Notes under the pieces: model-generated
Told to the model about the DNA's origin: nothing
Database searches by the model: none
The model's input: the letters and a program-made list of their open reading frames with translations, nothing else
In this document: positions 1-12,793 of the stretch, piece by piece
How the letters are laid out: every line of letters starts with the position of its first letter
How positions within the stretch are numbered: position 1 is the first letter of the stretch
Source: Plantago major
Lineage: Eukaryota > Streptophyta > Magnoliopsida > Lamiales > Plantaginaceae
Assembly (NCBI GenBank): GCA_026545765.1
Contig: JAIFAC010000454.1
Coordinates: 35,268 to 99,267, forward strand
Reading direction: 5' to 3'
Length of the DNA: 64,000 nt
Translations under genes and position numbers: made by a program

Positions 1-108
1 TATTACTTCGATCATTTTGTCACTGATGGCTTCTAGGTGGAGCATCATGTTGTTCTTCCATTTTTCATAATTCTCTGACGTGAGAATTGGGGCGTCACTT
101 AAAGACAT
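1..108 (-). CDS. Gag N-terminus of a minus-strand Sirevirus-type copia element (partial)
   Basis: The reverse strand opens with ATG at 108-106 and reads the same Gag start (MSLSDAPIL..., then ENYEKWK) found at 6232 and 40610 in the two complete elements here. Only about 36 codons lie inside the window; the rest runs off the left edge. Gag forms the particle that packages element RNA. The spacing LTR, PBS, about 100 nt leader, Gag start is identical to the other copies. This fragment shows no frameshift. The lineage call rests on the better-preserved pol of the sister copies. Confidence 0.85.
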   Translation of the reverse strand, partial: MSLSDAPILTSENYEKWKNNMMLHLEAISDKMIEVI

Positions 109-212
109 CCTGCAGCAAACACACTAAACAAACAAATCAAGTGTAGGTGAAAGCGATTCTTTGGGCACTTATCTGGGATCTAGGTTCAGTGCAAAAGGCT
201 TGGGAACCTCCT

Positions 213-224
213 GCTCTGATACCA
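213..224 (-). other. tRNA-iMet primer binding site of the minus-strand Sirevirus
   Basis: The reverse strand reads TGGTATCAGAGC, complementary to the 3' end of plant initiator Met tRNA and the usual PBS of plant copia elements. It lies 2 nt inside the LTR end at 227, in the same position as the PBS at 6116 and 40494. Confidence 0.9.
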
Positions 225-226
225 CA

Positions 227-1853
227 TGTTGGTCCAGATAACGGCAAAGTAAAAGACTAGAGGGGTGGGGGGGTGAATAGTCTTTTAAAGCTTTTGTCGA
301 TAAACACAGTTTCTCAGATATCTGTGTAGATATCTGATACTTAATTTCAGAGAGCGGAAGACTTTTATGTGATAAGTGCACGTGCTCAGTAAGATGTGTG
401 TAAATACTTTGCAAGATAAGTAAAGCAAGTAATAAACTGCAGAAAGTAAATAACACAAGTCTTTTTATAGTGGTATCTGAAGGTGGCGTAATCCTTCAAC
501 TAATCCACTTTGGCCTTTCTCAGACCTAGAATCCAATAAGACAGATAAATGAGTTAACCTTACATATATCTTCTCTTGATTCCTAAATACACTAGGTTCC
601 CAACCAAGTGTTCCCCCTGAGTTATTCCCCGGCTTTCATTGAAGTACTTCACACTCGAAACCTTTTGAGCTATTCCTTAGCTTCCCAGCTAAGTACTTCT
701 TGTCTTTCGACAACCTTGGAGTTATTCCTTAGTTTCCCAAACTAAGTACTTCCTATACTCCACGTCGAATATGGTGTTGGTTTTAGGTTTGTTTCTCAGG
801 TGAGCTTCTTAAATAACATATTCAGTTATTCAGATAGCTCTATGAATCAAGTATACTTAATACACTTTTCAATGTATGGTATCTTGTTCTCCACTGACCC
901 AAGTCTATTGTAAGTGTTCCAGAGAATGAATCTCAGATATGAAATCTTAGTTCAACTCCTTCACAGATAACAATGCTTGTTAAGGATCAGGACACTTAGA
1001 ACTTTTGTGCTACTTAGAATCAAGAGCTTTGGTCGCAACAGAAAGCTTGAAGGTAAGTAGTTTGCTTGAGAGAGCTTGTGAGAATATTCAGTATGTATCT
1101 CAAGCAGTCTAAGTGTTGATATTTATAGATGAATTTGAGTGCCGTTTGAATAGTATCCGTTAGACTTAACTCAATTTCAAACTATTGATATCTGAATATA
1201 ATCTTATGTGAGTTTGTCTTCTTCCTCAGAAGCTACCGTTTTTGTTCAGACATTTCTATCTGCGCATTTAATGCACTGTACTATATTTTGTCCTGTAGTG
1301 CCAACGGAACTATGCATGGTATCAGAGATCTTTATACACTTAGAGTTTTCTGAAACTTTGCATGTTCTTTTCCATCGATTATCACAACTCCAGATACCAT
1401 TTGTTGAAACAACTTTGGTGTAAAACATTTCTCTGTCAAAAACATAGTTTATATCCAAGGTATCTGAGTGTGGATATCTGTGGGCACTTTCCTCGTCTCA
1501 GAAACCTTTTATTCTCACATATCTTTTGCAACACTTGTGTTTCGAAACACTTGTTTTTTTTCAAGATATCTGGACATAGGTATCTGAAAAACCTTTGTCT
1601 TCAGCAATCTTGTGCAGTCTTCAAATCTTCAAATCCATTGAACTTTTCCTGCTGGAAGTCTTCTTCTTGGTCTTCTTTAGAAAATAAAAATTACATTTTG
1701 AGACCTAACATCCTATACAAGATTTGCTAGACTATCATACTTAGTGAGTTTCCTCTTTTACAGTGTTCAAGTGAACCAAGAGTACTAACCACCTTTCTGG
1801 GCTAAGATAAGTCATTAGGTTACTGATCAAAATCTAAACAGATATTCCTAACA
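227..1853 (-). repeat. 5' LTR of the minus-strand Sirevirus
   Basis: On the reverse strand the LTR starts TGTTAGGAAT at 1853 and ends GGACCAACA at 227, 1627 bp, TG...CA. It matches along its length the LTRs at 4499, 18440, 19500, 38911 and 53123. A TATA-like TATAAATA lies on the reverse strand at 1127-1120. The element inserted into the Athila LTR: the sequence after 1853 resumes at the point equal to 26716 in the complete Athila LTR. The left target-site copy is outside the window. Confidence 0.92.
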
Positions 1854-2335
1854 TTTGACATAAATCGTGGTTATACAACTCTATACATCCTTCGTGGTGT
1901 GATGTTCTGTTGAGTGACACAGTAGTTTCATTTAACTTAGTTGGGGTACTCGTGCCGACTGCACCTTGAGCACCATAGTATTATGCCCTGCTGTCTTTAG
2001 GGGTAACTGCGTAGGATTTTAACTAGGAAGTTGGGAGTAGCATAGCAGAGGGAGGTTAGGGAACCTTTACGCCTGTCAACTATTGATTTACAACAAAAGC
2101 AATTTAAGGTTTACTGCGAACTGAGTATTCTGTCTGAGATGAAAAATTGTTTACTAATCTGCATTCAATCAACGTTATTTGCTTGTTCCTATGCTAAGTG
2201 TCCGTGGAGAACGACATCCCGAGTCAACTTTCCGCTATAAACTGTGGATTTGGGACTTAGACTTATAAATTTAATCTTGATTGTATTTGGAGATTCTGAG
2301 TTCTAGCGGAAGCAGAGATCTCTAAGTGCACATCA
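1854..2335 (+). repeat. 5' LTR of the Athila-like element, 3' part only
   Basis: This matches 26716-27187 of the 3' LTR with scattered substitutions and small indels, and ends with the same GTGCACATCA. The upstream part is displaced beyond the left edge by the minus-strand Sirevirus. Confidence 0.9.
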
Positions 2336-2340
2336 AAATT

Positions 2341-2358
2341 TGGCATCATTGCCGGGGA
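2341..2358 (+). other. Athila-type primer binding site
   Basis: TGGCATCATTGCCGGGGA begins 5 nt after the LTR end. It is the familiar Athila-lineage PBS form (usually TGGCGCCGTTGCCGGGGA) with a few substitutions. The rest of the leader, 2359-2631, is AT-rich and shows nothing else. Confidence 0.85.
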
Positions 2359-2631
2359 TACTTAATTGCTAAAGAAAGTTTGATCGTAGAGATAAGTTGA
2401 AATCTTTCTTTTGCTTTTTAATTTACGCTTGTCTTTTAATAAATGACATAAATCGAAAAAATCATAAAATCTGTGAGAATCTATCTCCACAACAAAAAAT
2501 ACAAAAAATATTTGCTTTCCCGTATTAGTTTACTTCCTTATCAAAAAACCCAAAAATAAGTAATTTTAGATTTTTGTTTATTTTCTTTCTAGTATTATAT
2601 ATTCGTATCTGCAAAGGTTTGTATAGTCTTT

Positions 2632-4106
2632 ATGCAAGGTAGGAGAAGTGCAGGAACACCAGTAGTACCGCTTAAAGACGACACAGATAAACTTCGAAGG
2701 GGAAGACTGCCTGCTACCATCATGGAATCATCTAGCAACATGAGTGGAGAAGGAACCAGCAACGACAATCCATGTTGGAATGTCGCAACCGAACGAGCAA
2801 GCGCTTAAGATTCTCTGGATATCAAGTGAGAGGGAAGAATGGAGCGAGAAAGCTAAGGATAGCAGGAAAGATTGAGGTTAGATGAGGCGAAGAAGGGATA
2901 ACTTCATGAGGTGGAACTAGTAGATGAAGGCAGCGGACTGTCTTGGCGACTATGTTATGCCAAGGCTTACACCGCATGCCTCAAGCATCTATCTGGAAAG
3001 GATCGCGAGGGAGTATGATCTGAAGGGAACTCATCTAAACCAGCTACCACACTTCTACGGGAACCCAACTAAGGACCGGATACACTTTATAAGGGATTTC
3101 TCATAATAGTTGGAGGCATACCACTGAATGGGCTCACGGAATGTCAACTCAGAAGAAGGGTCTTCCCCAGCTGCCTTAAGGACAAGGCGATCGAAGAACT
3201 GGCTTATCTCACCACAGCCAGGCAGTTTGACTACATGGGATGAGGTCTTCAACAAGTTTATGCTCTAGCACTTCCCATTGAAGAAGACATCGACGAAGAG
3301 CGGATCGAAACTTGACCAATTTGATGGAGAAACCTTCCATTAAGCGTGGGAAAGATACAAGGATCTACTTGGCGGATGCCCTATGCACTCTTATCATTTG
3401 TTTGACAAGGTCGACAACATCTACAAGAGAATTGACTCTGTCGATGACACTCATTGATGGAGCATGTCGAAAACACTACATGCACCCCCAAGAAGGATTT
3501 GGGAAGTGTGCGAGAACTTGAGTGAGAACTCTATGCAGAAAGGACGAGGAAGAAGAGTTGCTACTGAGGAGGTCAGAGCAATCGAGGAAACTCCTTGGAA
3601 ATAGATATGCAGGAGGATTGAAGCTATAGAGATAAGGATAGGAAGAAGGATCTGTGGATGAAGGACCGGAGGAACCAACACCTTGGAAGAGGCACACTCG
3701 TGCAGAATCAAGGAAATGGAGGCCGAGGAACCAGCCGATAAACAACTTTATCCCTCAACACCCTCTCTTATCATCTTTGTCTTTGGCGTAGCCTAACCAC
3801 CTGAATTACCACCTAGACCACCTATTATGGCTTTGTTCCCACACCACCAAGTAGTCACAAAACACACTCAAGCCACCCTCCATGGAAGATAAGATAGATA
3901 CCATAATGAAGGAGAAGGAGACATCGGAAAATTTATGTAAGCGGGGTGAATTTACGAGGACCAATTCCTTTATCGCCATGGTGAGGATAACCCGGAGGCA
4001 ATGACACCTTGAGAGGAATGGGCGAAGATTGGTCAAATCGCCAAAGAAGTAGGGAACTGTGAGAACAAGGACAAGCTGCCGGGTCACACCGAGAAAGCTA
4101 TGATGA
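2632..4106 (+). pseudogene. Athila-like gag, decayed
   Basis: A Gag-like reading frame starts at ATG 2632 and stops after about 57 codons. Later fragments in shifting frames keep recognisable Athila Gag landmarks: a segment with HLNQLPHFYG then HFIRDF around 3033-3100 (family pattern FxG...EDPxxHLxxF), and an AWERYKDLLGGCP-like stretch near 3340-3380. Stops and frameshifts are frequent, for example after 2807, 3104 and 3519. The product would have been the structural protein of the gypsy particle. Order and spacing fit gag followed by protease at 4150. I am confident of the family, less so of exact limits. Confidence 0.7.
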
Positions 4107-4149
4107 TTATTCTTGTTGCGGCGTTCTGAGAATCGAGAGAGAAACCGTC

Positions 4150-4498
4150 TTGAATCTGGACGAAGAACCCGAAGGGGCCTTGAGTAATGGCTTCAAACCT
4201 TCTCCTACAACACTCGGGTGTGAAAAAGATTCTCCTGCCGAAGAAGGGAGGGCAAAACCAGTTCTACTAAAGAAGCCCGACCCTGGAGCTTTCAACATTG
4301 ATGTTGTCATCAAAGGGAAGACAAGCCACAGGAACCCTGGATCTAGGAGCCAGCATCAATATGATGTCGCTCGCCGTCTACAAGAAACTTGGCTTAACAG
4401 GAATGGTGGAAGCGAGGACCGGCATACTGGTTGCCGATGGCTCTACTACAATTGCCTGCGGCAAGGTACGTAATGTGATTACTCAGCTGAAGGGGCTT
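4150..4498 (+). pseudogene. Athila-like aspartic protease, N-terminal half
   Basis: After a linker (4150-4320) and one frameshift near 4300, the reading frame contains LDLGASINMM, the Athila form of the retropepsin active site (D-x-G-A), followed by the VYKKLGL segment typical of this family. The gene is cut at 4498 by Sirevirus element 1, whose 5-bp target duplication GGCTT is 4494-4498. The second half of the domain resumes at 21658 in a compatible frame. It would process Gag. Confidence 0.8.
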
Positions 4499-6113
4499 TG
4501 TTAGGAATATCTATTTAGATTTTGATCAGCAACCTAATGACTTATCTTAGCTCAGAAAGGTGGTTAGTACTCTTGGTTCACTTGAACACTGTAAAAGAGG
4601 AAACTCACTAAGTACGATAGTCTAGCAAATCTTGTATAGGATGTTAGGTCTCAAAATGTAATTTTTATTTTCTAAAGAAGACCAAGAAGAAGCCTTCCAG
4701 CAGGAAAAGTTCAACGGATTTGAAGATTTGAAAGGCGCACAAGATTCTTTGACAAAGGCTTTTCGGATACCTATGTCGGATATCTTGAAGAAACAAGTGT
4801 TTGAAACACAAGTGTTGCAAAAGATATCGAGAACAAAAAGGTTTACGAGGAACAAAGCGCTTACAGATATCTACACTCGAGATACCTTGGATATAAACTA
4901 TGTTTACGAAGAAATATTTTATAACAAAGTTGTTTCAACAAATGGTATACGGAGTTGTAATGTCGATGGAAAAGAACATGCAAAGTTTGAAAACTACGAT
5001 TGTATAAAGATCTACGATACCATGCATAGTTCCGTTGGCACTACAAGACAAAATATAATGCAGTTCATTAAATGCGAGACATAAATGCGAACAAAAGCAG
5101 TAGCTTCTAAAGAAGAAGACAAACACCTCATACTATATATTGAGATATCAATAGTTTGAAATTGAGTTAAGTCTAGCATTATACTATTCAACGGCACTCA
5201 AATTCATCTATAAATATCAACACTTAGGCGCTTGAGAACACACCTTAGACAACAGAACTACATCTTGAATATTCTCACAAGCTCTCTCAAGCAAACTACT
5301 TACCTTGACCTTTACATTGCGACCAAAGCTCTTGATTCTAAGTAGCACAAAAGTTCTAAGTGTCACGATCCTTAACAAGCATTGTTATCTGTGAAGGAGT
5401 TGAACTAAGATTTCATATAAGATTCATTCTGGAACACTTACAATAGACTTGGTCGATGAGAACAAGATACCATACATTGAAAAGTGTATTAAGTATACTT
5501 GATTCATAGAGCTATCTGAATAAGCGAATAAGTTATTTAAGAAGCTCACCTGACAAACAAACCTAAACCCCACACCATATTCGGCGTGGAGTATAGGAAG
5601 TAATTAGTTTGGGGAACTAAGGAATAACTCCAAGGTTGCTGAGCATAGGAAGTACTTAGCTTGGGAAGCTAAGGAATAGGTCAAAAAGGTTTCTGAGTAC
5701 AGGAAGTACTTGGCTGTGAAAGCCGGGGAATAACTCAGGGGGAACACTTAGTTGGGAACCTAGTGTATTTAGGAATCAAGAGAAGATATATGTAAGGTTA
5801 ACTCATTTATCTGTCTTATTGGATTCTAGGTCTGAGAAAGGCCAAAGTGGATTAGTTGAAGGATTCATACCTTGAGATACCACTATAAAAAGACTTGTGT
5901 TATTTACTTTGCGGTTTATTACTTGCTTTACTTATCTTGCAAAGTACTTACACATCTTCTTGACACGTGCACTTATCACATAAAGTCTTCCTCTCGAAAT
6001 TAAGTATCGGATATCTACGGATATCGAGAAGCTATGTTATCGACAAAAGTTTTAAAAGACTATTCACCCCCCCACCCCTCTAGTCTTTTACTTTGCCGTT
6101 ATCTGGACCAACA
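4499..6113 (+). repeat. 5' LTR of Sirevirus element 1
   Basis: 1615 bp, starting TGTTAGGAAT and ending GGACCAACA. A TATA box TATAAATA lies at 5209-5216, likely setting the U3/R boundary. Near the 3' end is a C-rich run (6065-6078) whose length differs between LTR copies. Several CAG/CTG-containing spots differ from the partner 3' LTR (see findings). Confidence 0.95.
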
Positions 6114-6115
6114 TG

Positions 6116-6127
6116 TGGTATCAGAGC
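6116..6127 (+). other. tRNA-iMet primer binding site, element 1
   Basis: TGGTATCAGAGC, 2 nt after the LTR end, complementary to initiator Met tRNA. Followed by about 100 nt of leader to the Gag ATG at 6232. Confidence 0.92.
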
Positions 6128-6231
6128 AGGAGGTTCCCAAGCCTTTTGCACTGAACCTAGATCCCAGATAAGTGCCCAGTAACTGCTTTTCACCTACACT
6201 TGATTTGTTTGTTTAGTGTGTTTGCTGCAGG

Positions 6232-8680
6232 ATGTCTTTAAGTGACGCCCCAATTCTCAATCCAGAGAATTATGAAAAATGGAAGAACAACATGATGCTC
6301 CACCTAGAAGCCATCAGTGACCAAATGGTCGAAGTAATAATGAATGGCCCGATAGTCATTCAACAACTCAAGCAAGTCATGGAGGTTTCAAATGGTAGAG
6401 ACAGAGAACAAAGCGATGGGTCTTCCGCAGACGAATCGTCGACGGTGGGAGACCTACCGGTCGAGTTATTCTGAACCAAAGCCAGAGCTCTGGACATTGG
6501 AAGATGCCAAGAGAAATCATTTGGATGGTCGGGCTTAATATCATCATCGTTCTATTCGAGCACATCTGATTAAAGCGTGGGGTGCAAAAGCGAAAGTGGC
6601 ACAAAGCTGATTGAAGAAATCTGCAAAGCCTTTGAGAAAACAAAGGAAAACAAGTTTGAAGTTTTGAAGCTCAAATTCCAAAACATTAAACAAGGTCCCA
6701 CAGAGACTCTTGAAGAACTAGATTTTCGATTTACAACACTTATGAGTGACATGGCTGCACTTGGTGAAAGTAATAGATATACCCAGTCAGAAAAGATTAA
6801 AACTATTGTGAGGAGTCTAAATCATAACTGGGAACACACAAAGTTTTTCTACTTTAACGAGGAATGCGGATATCACTCTGTAGAACTTTTCTCTCATCTT
6901 GCCCTTGTTGACTAGGAGACAACTCGAAGAGAACAAACAAGCGAGAAGTTGCGAATGTCGCATTAGTTGCTCAAGGAACTTACGAAAGAAGAAAGGCAAG
7001 GAAGTGACTGAGGATGCTCTTGCTATAAAGCAAATGGGAAAATATGTCAGTCGAGAAATTGAGAGAAGAAAAGCCAAAGAAAAGCTGAAAAAGCATCTAG
7101 GCTTAAACTACCACCAATACAAAAATATGCAAAGCTCGCTGAACAAGTCGGCTCAGAAAGCATCAAGTACTGAGGCAGCAGAAATCGGAAATGATATCTG
7201 TTTCTATTGTCAGAAACCTGGTCATTTCAAGAAGGATTGCCTGTCCTCAACAAACTAAAGATAGGTGACAAGAAAGACAGAAGAATCTTTAAAAGAAGTC
7301 AGAGAGCTATGCTCACTGAAGAAAGGAAAAAGATTCAAATCCAACTGGATGCTCTAGATATTGAATCTGATTCTGAGGATGAGGATTCAGATGATTCCAC
7401 ACTGCCTTCCCCAGAAATGTGCGGTGTCTCTCATGAAGTAATTGACTTTGTTCAAAAGAAGAAAGAAGTGTGTGGAATGGCTGAAGAAATCTTTCCAGAT
7501 ATCTCCAACATTCATTGAACCTTGTCTAATGGCTGATGAGGTAACACATACTTCTGTTATACTTATGAAAGTGATGAAGAGGATTGAAGATCTGGAAAAA
7601 CTCGAAAGAGAACTTGATCTCTCTGAAGAGAATTTCTAATGATCCGAGATAGAGAAAGGTTTGAAGAAGAAAAGAATTCTCTTGAAAGGAAAATTCTCAA
7701 TTAATCAAGATATCGAGAAAAGGATCTTTGAAAATGCATTTCTCAAGGCTCGGATATACGAGACGAAAAGTCACATAAAGCGATGGCGATCTTCAAAAGA
7801 AATGTGAAGATCTTCTTTACGAGAATGAGGAACTCAAAAGAAAGAACTATCTTTTCAATCTTATGCGAAGCTAGTGACACTCTTCTTTGAAGTACAATCT
7901 TATTTAAGAGATCCTTCAGAAAAGAGAGGACTTGGGCTAGACACACACACAGACAGTTCGACCACTCTGAATAAGAGTAATGAAGGACGAACATTTGTCA
8001 GTGCTCAGCAAAGTGATTCCCAAGCAATCTATAGTATCGATTAGAAAGCTAAGATTGTCGACAAAGGAAAGGCAGTTGCGACCAAGCCTTTGTGGGAAAA
8101 ACAAGTCCAAAGGAAAAATGTGGGAAATGTCTACGAAAAGAAACATAACCGAAAAGTGTAATCACCGATCTATGTCTCTCTTGAGGAAAAATTGCGAGGT
8201 GACAAATTCTCCTATGTCACATTTACGGAAAGAAAATAGATTATCGAGACTAGAGACTATGAGAAGAGATCTCGAGATAGCACCGAGTGCTCGGGCAGTA
8301 TTGGCTGTAAAGCCATCGGAAACATCTTGCTCGTGACTACAAACAAGAGCAAACGATGGTTAAAAGCTAGAATTGCTCTGACAATTATCGAAGTGGAAGA
8401 TAAATCAAGCCCTTTGAAAATCTGAATGCCGGGCTAGAAGAAATCAGCTAAATCTGCGAGAAGCGGACTCGAGAAACTGACAGTATCTGAAAGGACGAAT
8501 GGAGCACCGAGGAACACACGAAAGAAAATAGTTCTTAACAACAATGATACAAATCATTTAACTAGGATTCCTCCTTATGTTCCTGTTAGACAAAAGAATG
8601 TTTCTAAGAAATTCATTCAAAATTGGACTACTGGAAGATTTTTTAGTCCAAATGGTTCCATTGTTGGTATGAGAACCTAA
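6232..8680 (+). pseudogene. Gag of Sirevirus element 1, frameshifted
   Basis: Gag starts at ATG 6232 (MSLSDAPIL) after the PBS. Pieces in different frames follow: the Gag core (6577-6915, including TLEELDFRF and KTIVRSLNHNWEHTKFFYF), then the zinc knuckle CFYCQKPGHFKKDC at 7198-7239, intact as C-x2-C-x4-H-x4-C. Next come an acidic stretch (ESDSEDEDSDDS) and a charged, coiled-coil-like C-terminus decayed by many small indels, ending near 8680 at a GMRT-stop motif shared with element 2. The long Gag with a C-terminal coiled coil fits Sireviruses. It would package genomic RNA in cytoplasmic particles. Confidence 0.85.
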
Positions 8681-8699
8681 TCTCTTGTTTCCTGTTTTG

Positions 8700-11600
8700 T
8701 GCAGAACACTCTAAAGACTAATTCAAAGTGGCATTTTGATAGTGGATGTGGGAAGCACATGACAGGAGACAAAGCAAATCTGATTGACTACAAAAATTGC
8801 AATGATGGACCAATTTTTAGGTTTGCTGGAGGAGATGAAAGTCGACCATAGGTTTTGGCAATTTGAAGTTTGGAGCCCTTACAATCTACGAAGTACTTCA
8901 TGTAAAGGGATTGAAATATAATCTCCTAAGCATGAGTCGATTAGTGGACAAAGGTACCTTGTCGAGATCAAGTCAAAACTATGTAAAGTGATTGACAATG
9001 AGTCAAGCAGTCTTGGTTGCAAGGCGTAAAGGAAATCTTTATGTTTACGATTGGGCATCCATACAACGAAGAATGTCTCATGGTGAGTCAATCAGCCTGC
9101 TTGAAGAAAATTGGCTATGACATAAAAGAATGAGTCACTTGAATTTCAAAACTCTGAATAAGCTAGCCAAGAAAGAGTTGGTGGTTGGTTTACCCAAAAT
9201 GGCATATAGAAAGAAGGTGTATGCTCATCTTGCCAAATGGGAAAACAATCCAAAACATCTTTCAAGTCTAAAACTAGACATTCCAGTGAAAGGCCACTGC
9301 AAATGTTACATATGGATCTGTTTGAATCCTCTATACTAGTTATGCAGGAAAGAAGTATGCAGTTGTTGTTGATGATTACTCAAGATTTACTTGGGTTGTC
9401 TTTCTCAAACAAAAATCTGATGCAAGGGCTGAGATACCTAACTTGCTGAATAAGCTCGAAGTCATGAAAAATGACAAGGTATCTGTAATCAGAACAGACC
9501 ATGGTACTGAGTTTGTGAACCAGTACATCAAAGAGTTTTGTACCTGCAAAGGTATACAACATCAACTATCTTCTGTAAGAACACCACAACAAAATGGTGT
9601 TGCTGAAAGAAAGAATAGGACCCTGAAGGAAGCAGCAAGAACAATGCATCGCGACCTTTGAAATAAGTGAAATCTATTGGGTTGAAGGCGTAAACCTGAC
9701 ATGCTACACTCAAAATACATGTCTGATTAACAAACACCATGACAAAACTCCTTACGAGCTTTTCATTGGTAGACCCCCTAGTATCAAACATCTAAGGGTG
9801 TTTGGTTGCAAATGTTTCATTCTCAACAATGGAAAAGAATACTTGAGAACATTTCAACCAAAGGCAGATGAAGGAGTATTTCTTAGTTATTCTCTGTATA
9901 GCAAAGCCTACAGAATCTACAACAAAAGAACGCAAAAGATCGAATAATCTGTTCATGTAGTGTTCTATGAAGGAAACAAGAAAGTACTCTTAAATAATGA
10001 TCTCTCAGATAAGTTCAAAGAACTAATGATTAAAGATTCTGAAAAAGGATCCTCAGAAGGAAACAATTCTATCATTCAAATAGAGGATGAGTCTGACGAT
10101 GAAAAGCAACCTATGCTTAGTAACAACGGATGACTCTAAGACATGATGAAGAATTTCCTATGAGAATTCGAGAAATGGAGCAGATTCTTGAGAACCTTCA
10201 TCATGGAGAGGTATCTGAAAATGAGATTGCTGAAATGCAAGATTCAGATATCTCTAACACTGAAAAAGTGTCAGATATCCATGGCATTTTCCATGTGTCA
10301 GATATCTTAGAAACTGCACAAGTATCTCATCAAGATCATATTGATTCACATACAAATCAAAATGATATTGATCCTACTAGTTCAAAACCCATTATGAAAT
10401 GGATAAGAAATCATCCTGCAAAGGATGTGATTGATCCCATAGACGAGGAGTTAGAACTAGAAGAGCAATTCTTTGAAAAAAGCTGTCTCTATGGATGTTT
10501 CATCTCAAACATTGAACGAAAGACTATAGAAGAAGCATTAAAGGATCAAGATTGGATCTACGCAATGCAAGAAGAGTTGAATCAATTTGAGAGAAACAAA
10601 GTGCAGAAGCTGGTTCCATTTGATGACGGAATATCATGTCGGAACCAAGTGGGTTTTGAAACAAAATGAATGAGTCTGGTGAAATAACCCGGAAACAAAG
10701 CTAGGTTGGTTGCCGAGGATTCACCGGTGAAGGACTAGATTTTGATGAATCTTATGCACGGTTGCAAGATTGGATGCAATAAGACTCTTTCTAGCCTTTG
10801 ACTCATAATGACTTCTGATTTATCAAATGGATGTCAAGAGTGCATTTCTAAATGGTGAACTTCTTTGAGAAGTCTATGTTGAGCAACCACCAGGTTTTGA
10901 AGTTTCCTCAGAAAGTAGGATGGTCTATAAGCTTCAGAAAGCTCTGTATGGGCTGAAACAAGCTCCAAGAGCTTGGTATGATACATTAGCCAGATACCTA
11001 CTCGAAAGTGGTTTCAAGAAAGGAGATGTTGATAAAACACTCTTCACATTGAACCATGATGGGAAACTACTTTTAGTTCAATCTGAGTTGATGACATTAT
11101 ATTTGGATCTAAAGACAAGCAACTTTGTGAAGACTTTGCTGAACTCATGAAAAGTAAATTCGAGATGAGCATGATGGGAGAATTGAATTACTTCCTAGGA
11201 CTGCAAGTCAAGCAACTCAATGATGGAATATTCATTAGTCAAACAAAGTATGCAAAAGACATGCTCAACAAGTTCAATCTAAAGCCTTCTGAAAAGAATG
11301 CTAAGATACATATGAGCATTGGAACCAAAATGACCTATACTGAATCTGACAAGAGTGTTGAAGAACACAAGTATAGGAAATTGATTGGGTCTCTACTATA
11401 CCTCACTGCAAGTAGACCTGATATTCAATATGCAGTTGGAGTGTGTGCCAGATTTCAGACAAATCCAATGCAGTCACACTACAACATTGCTATGAAGATA
11501 TTAAGGTATGTAAAGGGTACTGTAGAAGTTGGATTGTGGTATCCAAAAGATAGTGGATTGAGTTTGGCTGGCTATTCAGATGCAGACTATGCTGGATCAT

Positions 11601-12037
11601 TGCTTGATAGAAAAAGCACCTCCGGAACTTGTCAATTTCTTGGTGCTAGATTAATATCTTGGTTCATCAAGAAACAAAACTCAATTGCCACATCTACCAC
11701 AGAGGCTGAATATATTGTTGCGGGATGTTGCACTTCACAAATATTGTGGATACAACAATAACTCAGAGACTATGGATTCAATGAAGAGAAAACTCCCATT
11801 TTCTGTGACAACACAAGTGCTATTGCCATAACTCAGAATCCTAAGTTTCATGCTAGAACAAAGCACATTGATGTTAAACACCACTTCATCAGAGACCACG
11901 TTGAAAAAGACAATATAGAGATACTCAAGATTGGCACTGAAGACCAACTTGCAGATATCTTCACTAAGCCACTGCAAGAAAGTAGATTCTTAGTCTTAAG
12001 ACACAGTCTTGGACTAATGGAGCTACCAAAGAACTAA
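8700..12037 (+). pseudogene. Pol of Sirevirus element 1 (protease, integrase, RT, RNase H), broken
   Basis: Domains in order: protease with FDSGCGKHM near 8735; GAG-pre-integrase KRMSHLNFKTL near 9130; integrase with RTDHGTEFVN (about 9490) and NGVAERKNRTL (about 9594); a linker rich in SDI repeats encoded by GATATC palindromes (10240-10320); RT with ALYGLKQAPRAWYD (about 10945); then RNase H with SDADYAG, RKSTSGTCQFLG and ADIFTKPL, stop at 12035-12037. The RT catalytic YVDD is lost here: the bases before VDD differ from element 2 and break the frame. Numerous frameshifts; not functional as read. Confidence 0.9.
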
Positions 12038-12793
12038 AAAAGTTCAGATATCTGAAGAAGATATCAAAGGAGATCTGGAACGGGTATCCAGACAAGAGTA
12101 GAGGTATCTGGAACGGGTATCCAGAAACCAAAGGCTAAAGGGTAAAATAACTATTTGAAGATCTCTGAAACGGGTACTCAGATATCTAGGTCATTCAGTG
12201 AGGAGGAACACAAAAGAGAATAGTACAACTGTCTGCAGTAAACTACTATCTTAAAATTTGAATTATTTCTATCTTTGTGAAAAACTTTGAAAAGACAACA
12301 AGTATAAGATAGAATCAGATACAACAGTGTTCTCATTCACACAGAAACGTGATTCAGATAGCTAATAGCCAACATTCATTAAATGGGCACAATTACAATT
12401 GTTGATTGTGATCATTGTTGAAGAAGCAATGGTGACCCTTGATGAAATGGGCGATTGATCATTACGGCGGAGATTAATTCTCGGTAAATAGTGGGTATTG
12501 AAATCGGCATGGCCCACTATGCATTTAATGCCGAACAAGCTTTTACCCTTTATGCAATACACGATACTTACACAAAATTGATTTGTATGTATATATACAT
12601 TGAGATTTCATTGCTATATATATAGGATTTTGGCAAAAGAAATCACTTTACCTAATCGACATTCAAACACAAGAATAGCAAAACCATTCTATCCTCTCTT
12701 CAAATCTACGCTCCCAAATTAGTTTTTCGCAAGAATCACTAATCTTACACCTCAATCTCTTTCAAACTTGAAAAACTTACGATATATAAAGAG
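12038..12793 (+). promoter_or_regulatory. Pol to post-pol spacer with hairpin motifs and TATA-like sequence
   Basis: About 755 nt without coding signal. It begins with a perfect CAGATATCTG palindrome (12045-12054) and three copies of a short inverted repeat (TCTGGA...TCCAGA around GAACGGGTA, 12073-12135, plus a weaker one near 12160). TATA-like runs are at 12588-12623 and again just before the downstream ATG (12781-12789). Element 2 keeps the same layout. Whether this is an internal promoter or a packaging/splicing signal is inference. Confidence 0.4.

Noticed and set aside
6116-6127. tRNA-Met-like sequence as a tRNA gene
   Set aside because: Only the 12-nt complement of the tRNA 3' end is present; it is a primer binding site.
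9528-9791. Reverse-strand ORFs over integrase (also 43979-44224)
   Set aside because: Antisense shadows of conserved pol sequence.
12073-12135. Short regularly repeated motifs as a CRISPR-like array
   Set aside because: Only two or three copies, inverted-repeat in nature, in a plant retrotransposon spacer.
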